Source: Prevotellaceae bacterium (GTDB lineage Bacteria; Bacteroidota; Bacteroidia; Bacteroidales; Bacteroidaceae). Taken from it: a stretch of 7,326 nucleotides of DNA. The notes under the pieces are model-generated. The model ran no database searches. It saw only the letters and a list, made by a program, of their open reading frames with translations, and was not told where the DNA came from. The stretch covers positions 1 to 7,326 of the forward strand of contig JAGKTZ010000082.1 of assembly GCA_021153165.1 (NCBI GenBank), read 5' to 3'. The stretch's first letter is position 1. Every line of letters starts with the position of its first letter. This document shows, in pieces, positions 6,072 to 7,326 of the stretch. The translations under genes were made by a program, and so were the position numbers.

Positions 6072-6518
6072 ATGAAAACTAACTTCAAAAAATTATTCCT
6101 CGCTCTGGTATGCTTCTTTACAATACAATTCGCCGTAGCCGACAACGAACGCCCCATCACAGTCAAGCAATTGCCAGCAGCGGCACAGCAGATTTTGAAT
6201 AAACACTTCGCCGGACAAAAAGTCTCACTTACCAAATATGAAAATGGCTTGATCGAAAAGTCCTACGACGTCATCCTGGCCAATGGCAACAAGATAGAAT
6301 TTGACCGCAGTGGTGCATGGAAAACACTGGACTGCAAATACACCTCAGTGCCCAAGGCCTTGCTCCCTCGCCCCATCGTTAATTATATCAACCAGCACTA
6401 TCAGGGAGCAGCTGTCAAGGAGATAGAGAAAGAACATGGCCGCTATGAAGTGAAACTGGAAGGTGGTGTAGAATTGACCTTTAACTCTAACTTCAAAGTC
6501 CTTGACATCGATTTCTAA
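6072..6518 (+). CDS. Exported PepSY-like protein, first of a pair
   Basis: The 148-residue product has a clear signal peptide (basic MKTNFKK, hydrophobic core, probable cleavage after AVA at residue 23) and is likely periplasmic. The mature part has two similar halves, about 33-90 and 93-148, each a helix followed by beta strands. The first shows LPAAAQQILNKHFAGQKV, then YDVILANGNKIEFDRSGAWKTLD; the second shows LPRPIVNYINQHYQGAAV, then YEVKLEGGVELTFNSNFKVLDID. This fits the PepSY-like family of Bacteroidetes (putative beta-lactamase-inhibitor-like fold, Pfam PF11396), whose molecular role is not established. PepSY domains elsewhere are thought to inhibit peptidases or bind envelope ligands. 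It is the first gene after the control region at 5976-6020 and is followed 43 bp later by a related lipoprotein. A sensory or buffering role for the upstream kinase is possible but inferred. Family call fairly sure from the repeat pattern; function open. Confidence 0.85.
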   Translation: MKTNFKKLFLALVCFFTIQFAVADNERPITVKQLPAAAQQILNKHFAGQKVSLTKYENGLIEKSYDVILANGNKIEFDRSGAWKTLDCKYTSVPKALLPRPIVNYINQHYQGAAVKEIEKEHGRYEVKLEGGVELTFNSNFKVLDIDF

Positions 6519-6523
6519 ACCTC

Positions 6524-6561
6524 ACAATTAAATAAATACTAACCCCAAAAACGACAACAAA
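6524..6561 (+). promoter_or_regulatory. Leader of the second PepSY-like gene, repeats motifs of the first leader
   Basis: ACAATTAAA (6524-6532) and AAAACGACA (6548-6556) recur here, the second again ending five bases before the ATG. This suggests either that the leader was copied with the gene or that these are favoured initiation signals. No promoter or terminator is evident in the 43-bp gap, consistent with one transcript. Confidence 0.35.
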
Positions 6562-6996
6562 ATGAAAGCACTTTATATCCTCCCATTATTATTAGCGACA
6601 CTATTCGTATTGCCCAGTTGCGAACAAGACCAAGATTTGCTCGAATTCCAAGTCCCCACAGTCGTAATGCAGGAGTTCAAGGAAAAATACCCTGATGCTA
6701 CCTATGCAGAGTGGGAACGCGTGGGCACAAAGTACAAAGCTGATTTTCGCTACGACGGACGCGAAGCCGAGGCTTGGTTTGACAAGGGCGGCAACTGGAT
6801 TCGCACTGAGTTTGAATTCCACGGTACTTTGCCCGAACCCGTACAGCAATTGCTCGCCACCCAATATGCTCGCTACGAGATAGACAGCGTGGAGTGGGTT
6901 GAAACACCTACGGGCAACTACTACCAATTTGAATTAGAGCGTGACGGACGCCTGGACCGCACAGTCAAGGTGCGCGAAGATGGCACAGAGATCTGA
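6562..6996 (+). CDS. PepSY-like lipoprotein, second of the pair
   Basis: The 144-residue product begins with a lipoprotein signal peptide whose lipobox is LPSC, so C20 should be lipidated. The residues after it (EQDQD) are acidic and resemble, loosely, the lipoprotein export signals that send Bacteroidetes lipoproteins to the cell surface; otherwise it would face the periplasm. The mature part has two PepSY-like halves: VPTVVMQEFKEKYPDATYAEW, then YKADFRYDGREAEAWFDKGG and NW (about 31-80), and LPEPVQQLLATQYARYEI, then YYQFELERDGRLDRTVKVRE (about 90-140). The FDKGGNW turn corresponds to FDRSGAW in the gene upstream, supporting an old duplication, though overall identity is low. It ends 28 bp before the strong terminator at 7025, so it is the last gene of the unit. 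Family PF11396-like; ligand and function unknown. Confidence 0.85.
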   Translation: MKALYILPLLLATLFVLPSCEQDQDLLEFQVPTVVMQEFKEKYPDATYAEWERVGTKYKADFRYDGREAEAWFDKGGNWIRTEFEFHGTLPEPVQQLLATQYARYEIDSVEWVETPTGNYYQFELERDGRLDRTVKVREDGTEI

Positions 6997-7024
6997 TAAC
7001 CCCTAACTAAACCTAATCATAACG

Positions 7025-7067
7025 AAGTCCGAGTGGCACCAGAATCAGCCGCTCGGACTTATTTTTT
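7025..7067 (+). terminator. Strong Rho-independent terminator of the PepSY-like operon
   Basis: AAGTCCGAGTGGC (7025-7037) pairs with GCCGCTCGGACTT (7048-7060) in 13 pairs with a single wobble, around a 10-base loop, and is followed by ATTTTTT (7061-7067). It lies 28 bp after the last PepSY-like stop codon. Stem length, GC content and T-tract make this the clearest terminator in the window. Confidence 0.92.
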
Positions 7068-7326
7068 GCTTGTTTCTATGAAGTTCAGACTTAAACTTTC
7101 TGACATTAACCAATAGTGTGCGAGACATTAGCAAAATCGCGCTGAAAAAAACATTAGACCTTTTTTGAAAAAACCAAGACCTTTTTTCAACGAGACGTCG
7201 CGAAATTTTTACGAGGTCTAACCTTTTTTTCTTGCTCACTTATTTGTGTTTTTTTAGAATAAAACTTGAAGATACTTTCGCTCGCTGTGAAAAATATTGA
7301 AGTAAACTTCATATTATTTCGCTCGC
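7068..7326. other. Repeat-rich, T/A-tract intergenic region, no gene seen
   Basis: No credible gene is present. The region instead holds layered short repeats. ACATTA occurs at 7103, 7125 and 7151. AGACCTTTTTT occurs at 7156-7166 and 7177-7187, a 21-bp period. TTAGACCT (7154-7161) is inverted as AGGTCTAA (7214-7221). Runs of six or seven T or A lie at 7145, 7161, 7168, 7182, 7224 and 7249. Near the right end TGAAGT/ACTTCA form a short inverted repeat (7298-7311), and TTTCGCTCGC occurs twice. This could be curved DNA, a dispersed intergenic repeat, or the upstream control region of a gene outside the window. Confidence 0.5.
7276..7326. repeat. Direct repeat TTTCGCTCGC, two copies 41 bp apart
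   Basis: Identical decamers lie at 7276-7285 and 7317-7326, the second ending exactly at the window edge, so the repeat may be longer or continue as an array. The first overlaps TACTTTCG (7273-7280), one base from the Bacteroidetes -7 consensus, but no well-spaced -33 box is seen. Confidence 0.5.

Noticed and set aside
7045..7239. 64-codon minus-strand open frame with repeated KRS words
   Set aside because: It runs into the terminator stem, and its Lys/Phe-rich repeats simply follow from the T-tracts and the 21-bp DNA repeat. It is more likely repeat DNA than a gene.
7068..7326. CRISPR array in the repeat-rich right edge
   Set aside because: The repeats are only 10-11 bp, of mixed types and uneven spacing, with no spacer-like units.

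Overview
The window looks like chromosomal DNA from a member of the Bacteroidales, perhaps a Prevotella- or Bacteroides-like anaerobe. Three things point there. The gene set is typical: a GH20 hexosaminidase with a C-terminal F5/8C-like domain, a FatA/FatB-type acyl-ACP thioesterase, and PepSY-like periplasmic proteins beside a two-component system. A-rich leaders replace Shine-Dalgarno sequences. One promoter carries a perfect Bacteroidetes -7 box (TAnnTTTG). The genus cannot be fixed from this sequence. All convincing genes are on the + strand.

Left edge (1-474): the end of an unrecognised, AT-rich gene (about 30% G+C), then a GC-rich stretch without a recognisable gene (about 58% G+C over 301-420), then a short AT-rich leader. 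The change in composition suggests a recombination boundary or an old insertion.

Middle (475-3834): a secreted GH20 beta-N-acetylhexosaminidase (475-2481), a short very acidic protein with an internal repeat (2547-2984), and a cytosolic acyl-ACP thioesterase (3094-3834). These look like separate housekeeping or carbohydrate genes rather than one pathway. A stem-loop follows the hexosaminidase and a candidate promoter precedes the thioesterase.

Right half (3892-7067): an OmpR-family response regulator and its histidine kinase, 25 bp apart, followed by two small exported PepSY-like proteins, one with a signal peptide and one a lipoprotein. Between the kinase and the PepSY pair lies a compact control region: a 12-bp perfect inverted repeat, two copies of TTTCAGAATC exactly 11 bp apart, and a perfect -7 box without a -33 box. 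This is the architecture expected for a promoter activated by an OmpR-family regulator. The simplest model is that the regulator drives the two envelope proteins, which may in turn feed back on the kinase. A strong intrinsic terminator closes the unit at 7025-7067.

Right edge (7068-7326): no gene, but dense short repeats, regularly spaced T/A tracts and a duplicated TTTCGCTCGC. It may be curved DNA, a dispersed intergenic repeat, or the control region of a gene beyond the window.

The most interesting candidate system is the two-component/PepSY module with its repeat-bearing promoter. Its parts belong to known families, but the regulatory link and the ligand are inferred here.
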